Positions 24,165 to 36,286 are shown, counted from the stretch's first letter. The stretch: 64,000 nt of DNA from an uncultured Oleiphilaceae bacterium (GCA_913060665.1 CAJXUY010000002.1:1-64000); one strand, 5' to 3'. Translations and numbers: made by a program. The notes: generated from the letters alone by a model not told the origin.

Positions 24165-26186
24165 TTGCAATTACCTGCGGTACCTACAGCCGACCTCATC
24201 TGGGATGAAGTCGGCCACCCGATTTCAAAGCAGCATAATGACGTTTATTACTCTCGTGAAAACGGTATTGAAGAGACTCAATATGTATTTCTCGACAATA
24301 ATAATATTGGCCAACGATTTCAAGAGACCGATAAACGCTCACTCTTAACCGTTGCTGAAATTGGGTTTGGCACCGGACTGAACTTTTTATGCTGTTGGCT
24401 TGAATGGCACAAAAGAAAAAAAAATAGAGGCGTCGTCCCTCTCCACTTTATCTCAGTAGAGAATGCACCTCTTCTCGCCTCTGATTTGACCAAAGCCTTA
24501 GCCAACTGGCCTTCGCTACGCCATTTGAGTGAGCAACTGGTTGAGCAATACCCACTGGCGGTAAAAGGCTGTCATCGGTTGGTGTTTGAGCAAGGTCTAG
24601 TGACACTCACGCTTTACATAGGCGATGCTGAAGAACAATTTAGTCGTGCATTGTTTCTCGCCGATGCTTGGTTTTTAGATGGGTTCGCACCTCACAAAAG
24701 CCGTGAAATGTGGAGCCGCACGTTATTCAATATAATTGGCCAACATAGCGCTAAAGACGCTACCTTTAGTACCTTCAGCATAGCAGGCGTCATAAGGCGT
24801 GGTATGCAACAGGCTGGTTTTAACGTCATCAAAGTGCCTGGGTTTGGTCGTAAAAAAGAGATGCAGGCCGGACAGTTTGCCGCGAACACTAACACGAGTA
24901 TTAATCAACAGTTAGGTTTGCCTTGGCTTAAAGGTAGCTTAGGCACCCCTCTAAACTTATCCCCTTGTAATTATGACGTAACTATCATTGGTGCCGGGCT
25001 CGCAGGTGCTACAACGGCTACAGCACTCGCGGCAAGAGGGCTTAAGGTTCTGGTCTTAGACAAGCAAGCCGAGCCAGGCGAAGGTGGCTCTGGTAACCCG
25101 CAAGGGGCACTCTATAATAAATTTTCATCCGACTTTAATGTTCAAACAGAATACGCACTCAGCAATTTACTATTTAGCCAGAGCTACTATCACCGAACTC
25201 AACAGCAGTCTGAGTCACAATTTTGGAATAACTGCGGGTTAATACAAGTGGCCTGGAACGATAAAGAAGCCAAAAAACAAGCCGATTTTTTAAGTAAAAA
25301 TAAATACCCACAAAGCCTTCTCGACCCGCTAAATGCAGCGCAAGCAACTGCCGTTTCAGGTGTACCGTTAAGTCATGGAGGGCTGTACTTTCGACGCTCT
25401 GGCTGGGTTGCTCCCAAAAAACTATGTACGGTACTACTTAATGATAATGATATCGAAACACGCTACAACACTCATATAAAAACGTTCACGCAAAATAATG
25501 ATTCACAGATTTGGTCGATAGTTGACATCCACAATCAACTGATAGCCACTAGTCGCAATATCGTTGTGTGCTCAGCATCTGATAGCAAATTATTCAAACA
25601 GCTCGGTCATCTAAAAATTAAGCCCATAAGGGGTCAAGTCTCTATTGTATGCTCAACAACTGAATACCCTTTAAAAACTGTATTGTGCGGCGAGGGTTAT
25701 ATAAGCCCAAAAGATAATAATAAGTTCTGTTTTGGCGCTACATTCGACCTTAAAAACAACCATTGTGACGAGTTAAAGGAAGACCACTCAAAAAATATAG
25801 ACCAGTTAACCCAATGGCTTCAGTCAGCAAAGCCGCTATTATCGAGCTCTCAGATTAGAACACTTGAAGGTCGAGCGTCCCAACGATGTACATCTCCAGA
25901 TTACGTACCGATCATAGGTAAAGCCCCCGATATCCAGGAACAAATCAATCGTTTCTCAAAGTTAAGAAACGATGCGAAAGCAAAATTTGACGTACCAGGT
26001 GCCTATCATGAGGGGTTATTCGTTAATATTGCTCATGGCTCAAAAGGGTTATCGTCCTGTCCACTAGCGGCAGAATTTATTGCCAGTCAAATATGTAATG
26101 AGCCTTCGCCTGTTTCAGCTGATGTCGTAAACGCTATCAGCCCTTCAAGGTTTATCATACGAGATTTGATAAGGCGTAAACTATAA
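24165..26186 (+). CDS. mnmC: Bifunctional tRNA wobble-uridine enzyme MnmC
   Basis: A 673-aa two-domain enzyme completing mnm5s2U34 in tRNAs. The N-terminal domain (about 1-250) is the SAM-dependent methyltransferase MnmC2: AEIGFGTGLNFLCCW, ADAWFLDGFAPHKSREMWS, TFSTFSIAGVIRRGMQQAGF. The C-terminal domain (about 265-673) is the FAD oxidoreductase MnmC1 that removes the carboxymethyl group: VTIIGAGLAGATTATALAARG, GEGGSGNPQGALYNKFS and the C-terminal ASQRCTSPDYVPIIG and HGSKGLSSCPLAAEFIAS. The start is TTG at 24165 with AAAGAG about 8 nt upstream. Length is normal for the fused form. Confidence 0.95.
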   Translation: MQLPAVPTADLIWDEVGHPISKQHNDVYYSRENGIEETQYVFLDNNNIGQRFQETDKRSLLTVAEIGFGTGLNFLCCWLEWHKRKKNRGVVPLHFISVENAPLLASDLTKALANWPSLRHLSEQLVEQYPLAVKGCHRLVFEQGLVTLTLYIGDAEEQFSRALFLADAWFLDGFAPHKSREMWSRTLFNIIGQHSAKDATFSTFSIAGVIRRGMQQAGFNVIKVPGFGRKKEMQAGQFAANTNTSINQQLGLPWLKGSLGTPLNLSPCNYDVTIIGAGLAGATTATALAARGLKVLVLDKQAEPGEGGSGNPQGALYNKFSSDFNVQTEYALSNLLFSQSYYHRTQQQSESQFWNNCGLIQVAWNDKEAKKQADFLSKNKYPQSLLDPLNAAQATAVSGVPLSHGGLYFRRSGWVAPKKLCTVLLNDNDIETRYNTHIKTFTQNNDSQIWSIVDIHNQLIATSRNIVVCSASDSKLFKQLGHLKIKPIRGQVSIVCSTTEYPLKTVLCGEGYISPKDNNKFCFGATFDLKNNHCDELKEDHSKNIDQLTQWLQSAKPLLSSSQIRTLEGRASQRCTSPDYVPIIGKAPDIQEQINRFSKLRNDAKAKFDVPGAYHEGLFVNIAHGSKGLSSCPLAAEFIASQICNEPSPVSADVVNAISPSRFIIRDLIRRKL

Positions 26187-26191
26187 ATGTA

Positions 26192-27064
26192 TTAACGCCC
26201 CTGCTTAATGTCAGACAACATTCCCTTTAGCTCTGCGATTTCGCCTCGTAAAGACCTTACTTCAGAGTGTAGATCGGCTTCGATATGGTTCTGCGCTTGC
26301 TGCATCGCTTCTCTGGTTTCCTTTGCTTCCTGTTCACTAAACGTTTGCATTGCATTAACAATGATCGCAATAAACAAATTCAACATGGTGAAGGTGGCTA
26401 TTAGGATAAAGGGTACGAAAAACAGCCACGCATAAGGGTGTGTCTCCATCACGGGGCGAGCGACTCCCATCGACCAACTTTCTAACGTCATAACCTGAAA
26501 CAGCGTATACAGCGAGTCCCCCAGCGTGCCGAAGAACGCAGGATGATCTACCGAAAAAAGGTTAGTTGCGATAACGGCGAACACATAGTAGATCAAGAGC
26601 AGCACCATTGCGATTGATGTCAGGCCTGGAATAGCGCCGACCAGAGCCCCGACAACACGTCTCATCGACGGTACGATTGTTAAAATCCTTAGCACCCGAA
26701 GCACACGCAAAGACCGAAGTACTGCGAACTGACCTGAAACCGGTATCAGTGCAATTGCAACCACGCAGAAGTCAAACAATGACCAGGAATCACGAAAGAA
26801 ATCGCCCCGGTAAACATAGATGCGCGCTATGATTTCCAGAACAAAGATTGCGAGTAATACCTTGTCGACTAGAAGAAGGACACCACCTATGCTCGCCATC
26901 ACAGATGCACTCGTCTCAGCTCCTAGAATAATCGCATTGATAATGATTAAAGCGAGTATAGTGTTTTGAAATACATTGGTTTCAATTACAGTACATAACT
27001 TATTCTTGAAAGAAGCACTTGAAGAGAACGGCGCTCGCTTGCTAGCTTTGGGTTGAATTTCCAT
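26192..27064 (-). CDS. Bacterial voltage-gated sodium channel (BacNav)
   Basis: A 290-aa six-helix channel subunit that would assemble as a homotetramer in the inner membrane. S4 is clear, with arginines every third residue (VLRSLRVLRVLRILTIV, R117, R120, R123, R126). The pore loop reads FQVMTLESWSMG, with the TLESWS (193-198) selectivity filter of NavAb/NachBac-type Na+ channels. S6 (FIATFTMLNLFIAIIVNAM type) is followed by a C-terminal helical neck and coiled coil (EQEAKETREAMQQAQNHIEADLHSEVRSLRGEIAELKGML). It fits a marine Na+-based physiology. Convergent with mnmC, 5 nt between stops. Stand-alone gene. Confidence 0.93.
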   Translation of the reverse strand: MEIQPKASKRAPFSSSASFKNKLCTVIETNVFQNTILALIIINAIILGAETSASVMASIGGVLLLVDKVLLAIFVLEIIARIYVYRGDFFRDSWSLFDFCVVAIALIPVSGQFAVLRSLRVLRVLRILTIVPSMRRVVGALVGAIPGLTSIAMVLLLIYYVFAVIATNLFSVDHPAFFGTLGDSLYTLFQVMTLESWSMGVARPVMETHPYAWLFFVPFILIATFTMLNLFIAIIVNAMQTFSEQEAKETREAMQQAQNHIEADLHSEVRSLRGEIAELKGMLSDIKQGR

Positions 27065-27160
27065 CGGTACTCTCTGAAGAAAAAGGCGGATTACAAACTA
27101 GTTTACAATAGAGTTATGGGGTACGTTTGCGCACCATTGAAGGCCGATAAGTATAAACAC

Positions 27161-29191
<2,031 letters not shown>

Positions 29192-29244
29192 TCATAAAGC
29201 TAGTAGTGGGGGTAAGAAGTGATTTTGTTAACAGCAGATAAATA

Positions 29245-29270
29245 AAAAGCGAAGTAAATGCTTCGCTTTT
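29245..29270 (-). terminator. Intrinsic terminator between zipA and ligA
   Basis: AAAAGCGAAG pairs with CTTCGCTTTT around a 6-nt loop; read on the minus strand the stem runs into a T-rich tail (CTTCGCTTTTTATT). It lies just after zipA and 60 nt before ligA. Confidence 0.8.
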
Positions 29271-29302
29271 ATTGCATTACGCATTCCCTAACTAAGGCTA
29301 GG

Positions 29303-30340
29303 TTAGCATTTAGCAGCTAGCTGCCGACGTTCAAAATCACGAATACGCTGACGGCAATGCTCTAAGGTTTGGGGGGTCATGTCACTTCTTCGTTCATCTT
29401 TCATTTCACCCGACAGGTTTCTAACCACACATTGAGCGGTTTCAACCATATAATCGAATGCCCTCATATTGTCGTCAGGTCCAGGAAGGCTCATGAAAAA
29501 AGAGATACCCGGTGTCGCTAAGCTATCTAACTGCTCTTTGGGGAAATAACCTGGCTCAACAGCATTTGCAACACTAAATTGAACAGGGCTATCTATGGTA
29601 TTTTCATGCCGATGAAAAATCGACATATCTCCATGCTCAACACCACAGGCTTCGAGTAATGTTTTTAACTCTTGGCCATTGAAGCCTTCCGAAGTTTTGC
29701 ACATCACATTCAGGATGATCACTTCTTGGGCTGGTTTTGGTGGAGTATCGGAAACCTTACGTTTTGACTTTGGCTTAGCTTTAGTAGGCTTAGCTTTGGA
29801 GCTAGATGCTTTAAGCCCTTCGCCAAAGGTCATTTTTGATTTTGGTTTCCTATCATCAGCACTCACCCGACCATTTGGGTTTTCGGATTTAGTCGCACGT
29901 ATCTCGCCTGTATCATTCGATATCGCATGGTCTGGCAACACATCTACAGGTTCACCTGAAACCGGAGCCTCACGAGTAACAACTCTAGCGGTAGATAGAT
30001 TTTCATCATCTAATGAAGTATTCTCAAAGCTGCTCATTTCTATCGATGGCTCAACTCTGGCCTTAGTAGCCACTACATTCGCAGGTTCAACTTCACTCAC
30101 AGTAGTCTCACTACTGTGCTTTTCTACACTAGCGCCACCCGCCAAACGAGCACCGCCGTTAGGAAGCTCAGGGTTAAAGCCTTCGTCCAGCGGGGTATTC
30201 TCAATTCCCCCCCCCATACCAAGCGATATCTCCATTGAGTCGCGCCTGGCACGCCTCATTCGACGAACCCCGTCTATTACTATTCCTGCGATCACTACAC
30301 CGCCCAAAACTACTAACCATTCTCGTAAATTCATATCCAT
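29303..30340 (-). CDS. zipA: Cell division protein ZipA
   Basis: A protein of about 345 aa tethering FtsZ to the membrane. One N-terminal transmembrane helix (MDMNLREWLVVLGGVVIAGIVIDGVRRMRRARR), then a long charged, low-complexity linker (about 40-205, rich in S, E, K and P), then the C-terminal FtsZ-binding domain (EVIILNVMCKTSEGFNGQELKTLLEACGVEHGDMSIFHRHE... FFMSLPGPDDNMRAFDYMVETAQ). The start was moved from ATG 30358 to ATG 30340, because Pseudomonas-type ZipA proteins begin MEIGLREWL and no RBS precedes the first ATG. Gene order smc-zipA-ligA is conserved in the lineage. Confidence 0.93.
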   Translation of the reverse strand: MDMNLREWLVVLGGVVIAGIVIDGVRRMRRARRDSMEISLGMGGGIENTPLDEGFNPELPNGGARLAGGASVEKHSSETTVSEVEPANVVATKARVEPSIEMSSFENTSLDDENLSTARVVTREAPVSGEPVDVLPDHAISNDTGEIRATKSENPNGRVSADDRKPKSKMTFGEGLKASSSKAKPTKAKPKSKRKVSDTPPKPAQEVIILNVMCKTSEGFNGQELKTLLEACGVEHGDMSIFHRHENTIDSPVQFSVANAVEPGYFPKEQLDSLATPGISFFMSLPGPDDNMRAFDYMVETAQCVVRNLSGEMKDERRSDMTPQTLEHCRQRIRDFERRQLAAKC

Positions 30341-30584
30341 TTTCTTACTTATAACCATGTCGATGTTTGTAGATTCGACTAATACCCAGCTAACAAAACG
30401 TTAATGCACTGCTACCGGTTATTCTTACAAACATATTAATAACGATCTCTAAACGCTAGATTAACAAAAAATTACCTTTAAAAGCTAATTGTAACGGTAG
30501 GCTGAACATTTCTGAATAGTAATTGGCAATATACCCCCACTTTTTTAACCTAAAAATGCTACTAATGGGTTATATTAGGCAAAA

Positions 30585-33500
30585 TCACACCGCAGCTAAT
30601 TTCGCAGCTTCTTCTACGTCAACAGAAACCAGCCTTGATACCCCTGGCTCATGCATCGTTACGCCCATTAGTTGATCCGCCATTTCCATCGCTATTTTAT
30701 TGTGTGTGATATAGATAAACTGTACCTGGCTCGACATTTCTCTCACCATATTGGCATAACGCGCAACGTTCGCATCATCTAGGGGGGCATCAACTTCATC
30801 TAACATACAAAAAGGTGAAGGGTTTAGCTGGAAGATTGAAAATATTAGCGCAATGGCGGTAAGCGCCTTTTCACCACCTGATAACAGGTGAATGGTTGAG
30901 TTTTTCTTACCGGGTGGTCGAGCCATTATAGAAACACCCGTTTCTAGAAGGTCGTCGCCGGTTAAATCTAGATACGCACTACCGCCGCCAAACACCTTAG
31001 GAAATAACTCTTGAAGACCATTGTTAACCTTATCATAGGTCTCTTTGAATCTAGCACGGGTCTCTCGATCGATCTTACGAATCGCAGACTCGAGTGTTTC
31101 CAATGCCTCTCTAAGGTCTGCATCTTGAGCATCTAAATAGGTTTTACGTTCACTTTGAATTTTGTACTCATCAATAGCGGCTAAATTAATCGCCCCTAAC
31201 CGCTGAACGCGACTGGCAATTTTCTCAAGCTCTTCAACCCAGGCCTTCTCTTCTGCATACTCAGGTAAAATATTTAAAACAGCCTCAAGATCAAAGCTGT
31301 CTCTTTTCAATTGTTCTTCAACTCCGGCCCGATGAATATCTAAAGCTTGCGCCTCCATTCTCTCTTGTTCTAGCTTTCCTCTAAGGTCATTAAGCTTTTG
31401 ATCAGACTCACTGCGTGCCCGCTCCTGATCTCTAATCAAAGCATCAATTCTCTCAAGTGCCGTTCTTGCGTTACTAAGTAATGTTTCTTCGCTGAGTCTA
31501 TTTTCCAGCAACTCCTCTAACCTAATCTGTAACTCCTCTACCGGGTCTGAGTTTGACTCGGTATTCTCCATCAGCATACGGTATCGTTCATTGCTACGCT
31601 CTAATTGCAATGTTAGCTTATAGATTGTCGCAGACAACGCTTCTTTTTGGTTTTCAGCAGACTGCACTTTAAGCTGGAGTTGATGAGACGTATCACGTTG
31701 ATGTCGAGCCTGTTGACGATAATTATCCAATGACGCCCGAATATCATCTCGCCGTTGTAATTGAATTTCTCGCTCATCGGCATTTTTATCCATATCGTCC
31801 ATGGCACCCTGCCAAATGATTCGAGACTCCTCTAATAGTTCCAATTCTTGCTCTTTCTGGATAGAAAGGTCTTCAATATCTTCTTTTGTACGAACCATTC
31901 TAGCCTGAATTTGCTCAAGCCTAACCTCTAAAGCGCTCAATTGAGAGATTAACAAAGATAACGATCTTTCTGCTTCTGAAACCCCTCTAGTCGCGGTTTC
32001 CAGTTTTATTTCACTGTCTTTTAGACTAGCACGCGAACGATCCAGCGCACTCTCAAGATGAGTAATAATGTCACGCTGTTCACTAACCTTCACGGAGAGT
32101 TCATCAATATCTTTTTGACGCTGCAACAAGCCGCTGGCAGCAGTATCTGTTTTACAGAGGTTAATCCAGTGGCGCCCTACCCACGTACCATCAGCTAACA
32201 CAATTGATTCATCTGGCAGTAACCTGTGACGTTGGGATATGGCATCAGGCAAACTCTCCGCGGTATAAACCTTATGAAGTATTCCGGTATAAAAGCCCCC
32301 TCCCTCTACAGATGAGGAGAGCACCTGATGTGTGAGCGTTCTTTCTACTGAACTATCGTTTTGACCGGGGTTACCAGCAACCGCGTCTTCAAATAACGAA
32401 ACAGCAACAGGAACATCTGAAGATGTTAAACCTATCATTGCCTCTAAAGCAGGGACTTGTATACCTTGAAGAAACCGCTCTAACACAACTTCGACCGCGG
32501 TATCCCATCCGTCTCTTACTTTCAACTGACGAGTGAGAGGCTTGTCAGTATTAATGCCTTGTTGCTTAAACCAATCAATCCGGTCTTGATCATCGTCCCC
32601 TAGCGCACCTTTTTGAAGTGCGACTTTTGAAGCCAACTGCCCAGACGTCTGTTGGAAGGCGTTTCGGTTTTCAGCCAATTGTTGCTCTAACTGATTAATT
32701 GACTCACGACTGTCTGCGATGGTTTCAGATGCGTCTAACCTAATTTCACGTACATCCTCAACAACCTGCTCTTTTTCAGCAATCTGCTCTTTAAGGTCAT
32801 CAAGGACAGACAGATCATGCTGACCCTGCAATTCCATCAACTCTTCTTGCAGCCGCACTGTTTTGTCCCCTAGGCGCATAAGAGACTGTTCACCCTGTTT
32901 TATTCGAGACTGTTCAACTTCAGCACGCCGACTAGCATCTGAGGATTGCTGATTAAACTGGTCCCACTCATGCTGCCAGCGCTGCATTTCATCTTCCATG
33001 CCTGCAAGCCTTTCAGACGCACCTTCAGACTGGGCATTACTCTCTTCAAGCTCTGGAATCAACGTTTCATATTCGATTACAATATCGTCAAGACGCTGTT
33101 GGTCGGTAGCAAGTTCCTCATTAAGCTCATCGACAGTCGCTGTTACCTCCTGCAATTCACGTTGCAACTGCGCCGCCCGCTCTTTTTGATGCTGCAAACT
33201 TTGTTCAACCCGCGCTATTTCAGATCCAGACTCATAATACCGCGCCTGCACCTGGTTAAACTCTTCGTTACTATCATGGTGTTCGATACGCAGTTGCTCA
33301 GACAGGGTGTCATTTGACGTACGGGTATAAAGCACCTCTTCAAGTGCTAACTCCAGAGCATTCACCTGCGTTTTTTTGTCAATAACCTTACGGTCAAAAT
33401 CACGCCATTTAAGCGCATTTAACTGAGCATTTTTAAGTCTTTCTTCTTTCTTAAGTTCAGTATATTTTTCGGCAGCCTGAGCTTGTTTATGTAGGTGAGA

Positions 33501-34115
33501 GAGCTGCCGCTCTAACTCATCGCGAATATCAGAAAGGCGGTCTAGGTTTTCCTCTGTGCGCCTCATTCGTCGTTCAGTATCACGCCGACGTTCTTTATAT
33601 TTCGAAATACCAGCCGCTTCTTCTAAAAAGACTCTCAGCTCTTCAGGCTTTGACTCAATTAGTTTAGAAATCATGCCTTGCTCGATAATCGCATAGCTTC
33701 TCGGCCCTAAACCTGTACCAAGAAACAAATCGGTAATATCCCGACGACGACATTTAGTTCCGTTCAAATAATAAAACGACTGGGCTTCCCGGGTAACCTT
33801 ACGTCTAATCGAGATTTCATTAAACTGGGCGTACTCACCTACGAGCTTGCCTTCGCTATTATCGAATACCAATTCAATAGATGCCTGCCCTACAGGCTTA
33901 CGCCCATTAGAGCCGTTAAATATAACATCCGTCATCGATTCGCCTCGCAAGTGTTTTGCAGAGCTTTCGCCCATCACCCACCTTACGGCATCAATAATAT
34001 TCGACTTGCCACAGCCGTTGGGGCCAACCACAGCCGCCAAATTAGTTGGGAAAGGCACAGTGGTCGGGTCGACAAACGATTTAAACCCTGCAAGCTTGAT
34101 CGACTTTAGTCTCAT
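30585..34115 (-). CDS. smc: Chromosome partition protein SMC
   Basis: A 1176-aa SMC ATPase for chromosome condensation and segregation, partner of ScpA and ScpB encoded at 37-38.8 kb. N-terminal head MRLKSIKLAGFKSFVDPT with Walker A VGPNGCGKSNIIDAVRWVMGE; long coiled coils (about 170-500 and 670-1000); central hinge (about 505-660, GVGGG-like glycines replaced by SSVEGGGFYTG); C-terminal signature HLLSGGEKALTAIALIFSIF and Walker B FCMLDEVDAPLDDANV. The start is ATG 34115 with AAAGG upstream, not the GTG at 34139. Downstream zipA starts about 245 nt later on the same strand. Confidence 0.97.
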   Translation of the reverse strand: MRLKSIKLAGFKSFVDPTTVPFPTNLAAVVGPNGCGKSNIIDAVRWVMGESSAKHLRGESMTDVIFNGSNGRKPVGQASIELVFDNSEGKLVGEYAQFNEISIRRKVTREAQSFYYLNGTKCRRRDITDLFLGTGLGPRSYAIIEQGMISKLIESKPEELRVFLEEAAGISKYKERRRDTERRMRRTEENLDRLSDIRDELERQLSHLHKQAQAAEKYTELKKEERLKNAQLNALKWRDFDRKVIDKKTQVNALELALEEVLYTRTSNDTLSEQLRIEHHDSNEEFNQVQARYYESGSEIARVEQSLQHQKERAAQLQRELQEVTATVDELNEELATDQQRLDDIVIEYETLIPELEESNAQSEGASERLAGMEDEMQRWQHEWDQFNQQSSDASRRAEVEQSRIKQGEQSLMRLGDKTVRLQEELMELQGQHDLSVLDDLKEQIAEKEQVVEDVREIRLDASETIADSRESINQLEQQLAENRNAFQQTSGQLASKVALQKGALGDDDQDRIDWFKQQGINTDKPLTRQLKVRDGWDTAVEVVLERFLQGIQVPALEAMIGLTSSDVPVAVSLFEDAVAGNPGQNDSSVERTLTHQVLSSSVEGGGFYTGILHKVYTAESLPDAISQRHRLLPDESIVLADGTWVGRHWINLCKTDTAASGLLQRQKDIDELSVKVSEQRDIITHLESALDRSRASLKDSEIKLETATRGVSEAERSLSLLISQLSALEVRLEQIQARMVRTKEDIEDLSIQKEQELELLEESRIIWQGAMDDMDKNADEREIQLQRRDDIRASLDNYRQQARHQRDTSHQLQLKVQSAENQKEALSATIYKLTLQLERSNERYRMLMENTESNSDPVEELQIRLEELLENRLSEETLLSNARTALERIDALIRDQERARSESDQKLNDLRGKLEQERMEAQALDIHRAGVEEQLKRDSFDLEAVLNILPEYAEEKAWVEELEKIASRVQRLGAINLAAIDEYKIQSERKTYLDAQDADLREALETLESAIRKIDRETRARFKETYDKVNNGLQELFPKVFGGGSAYLDLTGDDLLETGVSIMARPPGKKNSTIHLLSGGEKALTAIALIFSIFQLNPSPFCMLDEVDAPLDDANVARYANMVREMSSQVQFIYITHNKIAMEMADQLMGVTMHEPGVSRLVSVDVEEAAKLAAV

Positions 34116-34197
34116 CAATCTACCTTTAGTTAGCAACACATAATAATAACGACATTATTTACCGGCCACACCAATGGTTGACGCCGTTAATCATTGA

Positions 34198-34887
34198 TTA
34201 TTTCAAATACGGCGCCACTTCAGAAATTGACACCTTCAGTTCTTGCAAGACAAGAGAGCGCTGAAGCTCACCATACTCGGTGATAAATTGCTCGATACTC
34301 GCTTGATCTCGTTTTACTACCTTGGAAACCAATTTATTGAAGAACGTCCTTGTTTCATCCAGTTGCTCTTGCCTAAGTTTCATCGCCAAATAATACGTTC
34401 TACTAATAGCAGGTTTGAAATTTTCAAGCGTTTCTTCCAGATATAAATTATTAACTATCGGGTAAGTCATACTCATCAACGCAAAACTCGCTTCTATAAC
34501 TTTGTCTACCGGCTTATCGGGGGAAGAAGTAAGCTTATTGATTTTTTCAACCTCTTGGATCATTTCATCTAGTTCGCCATCCTTCCACAATATAGCCAAT
34601 GCCGTAATATGCATTGAAATAAGATTAATATAAATATCATATAGGCAGTTAATATGATGAGCAGACAGCTCTGATACAACGGCGCCTTTTCTAGGGAAAA
34701 TATTAACCAAATGCCGACGCTCCAATATCAATAACGCCTCACGTACAGAACCACGACTAACATCTAGCTCTTTAGCAACTTTTAATTCCTGAATTCTCTC
34801 TTTTGGTTTTAATTGAGCCTTTACTATCCTATGACCTATATGTTGCGCAATTTGTTCTGAAAGACTTTCCGGTGCCTGAAATCTCAT
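34198..34887 (-). CDS. GntR/FadR-type transcriptional regulator
   Basis: A 229-aa regulator. The N-terminal winged helix reads SLSEQIAQHIGHRIVKAQLKPKERIQELKVAKELDVSRGSVREALLILERRHLVNIFPRKGAVV, the GntR pattern. The C-terminal part (about 85-229) is all-helical like the FCD effector domain, but the metal-binding His/Asp residues typical of many FCD proteins are not obvious. The gene lies directly upstream of smc on the same strand, a linkage kept in Pseudomonas and relatives although no regulatory connection to smc is known. Effector and targets unknown. Confidence 0.85.
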   Translation of the reverse strand: MRFQAPESLSEQIAQHIGHRIVKAQLKPKERIQELKVAKELDVSRGSVREALLILERRHLVNIFPRKGAVVSELSAHHINCLYDIYINLISMHITALAILWKDGELDEMIQEVEKINKLTSSPDKPVDKVIEASFALMSMTYPIVNNLYLEETLENFKPAISRTYYLAMKLRQEQLDETRTFFNKLVSKVVKRDQASIEQFITEYGELQRSLVLQELKVSISEVAPYLK

Positions 34888-35156
34888 TGGGGGTATTAAC
34901 CTACACGCTTAAATTAAGGGCATTTTATCACATAGTATATTAACTACGGTGATATAATTCGCTGATTTTTTGAACGAAAAAACATATTTTAAATCGTCAT
35001 TTTTTTGCCGACCGGCAATTATAATCCGTTAACAAACACCATAACCTATTGGTTATAAAACCAAATATAACAATGGCACAGATCTCGCTTATACCTCCTA
35101 AAGTAACGATAACGAGCATTAACAGCAGTAACTTGCCGCTATTCGGGAGCGAGAAA

Positions 35157-36122
35157 ATGACCACAAACAAAAAAGCGGACACCATTGATTTTACCAAGGC
35201 ACGATTAGTATCTACCTACAATGAATTATCCAAACATTTAGCAGATAGCGATGACATAATTTCCCGCCTTACACGCCGATTACAGACGACATTAGATATC
35301 AAGCACATTATCAATATGTTTGTCGAAGAGGTTGGAAAATTAATTAGCTTCGACCAATTTGAATATAGTTGCGAAACAGCAGGTAGTTATCTCACCTCCG
35401 AAAAACGGGCAGCTCACTCCTGTAATTATAAGCTTAAGCTACAAAATGATAACTTGGGCGAGGTCAGCCTGACTCGATCAAAGAAGTTCAAAGAAGAAGA
35501 ACTTGCGATTTTAGAGCGCCTTATGGGGACATTAGTCTTCCCTCTTAAAAATGCGCTAATGTACAAGCATGCATTAGATGCATCATTACAGGATGCATTG
35601 ACGGGCTGCGGCAACAAACGAGCACTAGATGCGGCGCTCACTCAAGAAGCGGAACTTTCAAAACGCCACAATCACCCCTTATCAATCGTCACGATAGATA
35701 TCGATCACTTCAAGAATATAAATGACCAATACGGACACGCCGCAGGCGATGACATACTAAAACAGCTAGTTGAGTCCATGATTAACTCTGCCAGAAAGAG
35801 TGATTTGTGCTATAGAAGTGGCGGGGAGGAATTTATTGTTCTGCTAAACAAAACAAGTGAAGTCGGGGCTCGCATTATAGCGGAGCGGCTTAGGTTGGCC
35901 GTCAGCAAAACCCGCTTTGTTCATGGTGATAAAATAATCCCGCTGACCATAAGCCTAGGCACTGCGACGTTCAGAAATGATGAGAAGCTAGCATCACTTA
36001 TGGAAAGGTCAGACAAAGCGCTCTACAAAGCAAAAAGCAAAGGCCGAAATAAGGTTGTGTCAGCTGAATTTCAAGAGAGAAAACAAGCGACATCTGCTAG
36101 TAAAAACCAACAATCAGCATAA
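35157..36122 (+). CDS. GGDEF-domain diguanylate cyclase
   Basis: A protein of about 321 aa. The N-terminal half (to about 150) contains a helix and a GAF-like region (TLDIKHIINMFVEEVGKLISFDQFEYS...). The C-terminal GGDEF domain has DALTGCGNKRALDAAL, ITIDIDHFKNINDQYGHAAGD-type sequence, the active site SGGEEF and a C-terminal SDKALYKAKSKGRN. An RxxD inhibitory site (RKSD) lies five residues before GGEEF, so product inhibition by c-di-GMP is expected. No EAL domain. The start was moved to ATG 35157, where GGGAG lies 7 nt upstream; the track start at 35049 lacks an RBS. Divergent from the GntR gene. Confidence 0.9.
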   Translation: MTTNKKADTIDFTKARLVSTYNELSKHLADSDDIISRLTRRLQTTLDIKHIINMFVEEVGKLISFDQFEYSCETAGSYLTSEKRAAHSCNYKLKLQNDNLGEVSLTRSKKFKEEELAILERLMGTLVFPLKNALMYKHALDASLQDALTGCGNKRALDAALTQEAELSKRHNHPLSIVTIDIDHFKNINDQYGHAAGDDILKQLVESMINSARKSDLCYRSGGEEFIVLLNKTSEVGARIIAERLRLAVSKTRFVHGDKIIPLTISLGTATFRNDEKLASLMERSDKALYKAKSKGRNKVVSAEFQERKQATSASKNQQSA

Positions 36123-36153
36123 ACCACATATTAGCCTTTTATAGGGTTCGCTG

Positions 36154-36208
36154 TGCGCACCGCTTGGCTATCATTTCACCTGTAATACTGTCGGTGCGCA
36201 TGGCGCAC
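36154..36208. repeat. GTGCGC inverted repeats between convergent genes
   Basis: TGCGCACCG (36154-36162) and CGGTGCGCA (36192-36200) form a 9-bp inverted repeat with a 29-nt loop. The right arm also makes a tight alternative hairpin, GTGCGC-ATG-GCGCAC (36194-36208). It lies in the 160-nt gap between the convergent GGDEF and rluB genes and may end both transcripts. Confidence 0.6.
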
Positions 36209-36286
36209 CCTCTTGATGACTTGGATTTTCAATCTTCATTGGTAAGGCATTACTGACCTCACACCAGGTGAAGCCTGTTGATAATG

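Noticed and set aside
29679-30404. 241-aa plus ORF
   Set aside because: Antisense to the low-complexity linker of zipA; Ser/Thr-rich composition is a complement artefact.
32946-33317. 123-aa plus ORF
   Set aside because: Antisense to the SMC coiled coil; no family pattern.
30585-34115. Recent exchange of the SMC hinge, because the usual glycine pattern is not obvious
   Set aside because: The hinge region has normal length and flanking coiled coils; the difference is within what is seen between genera.
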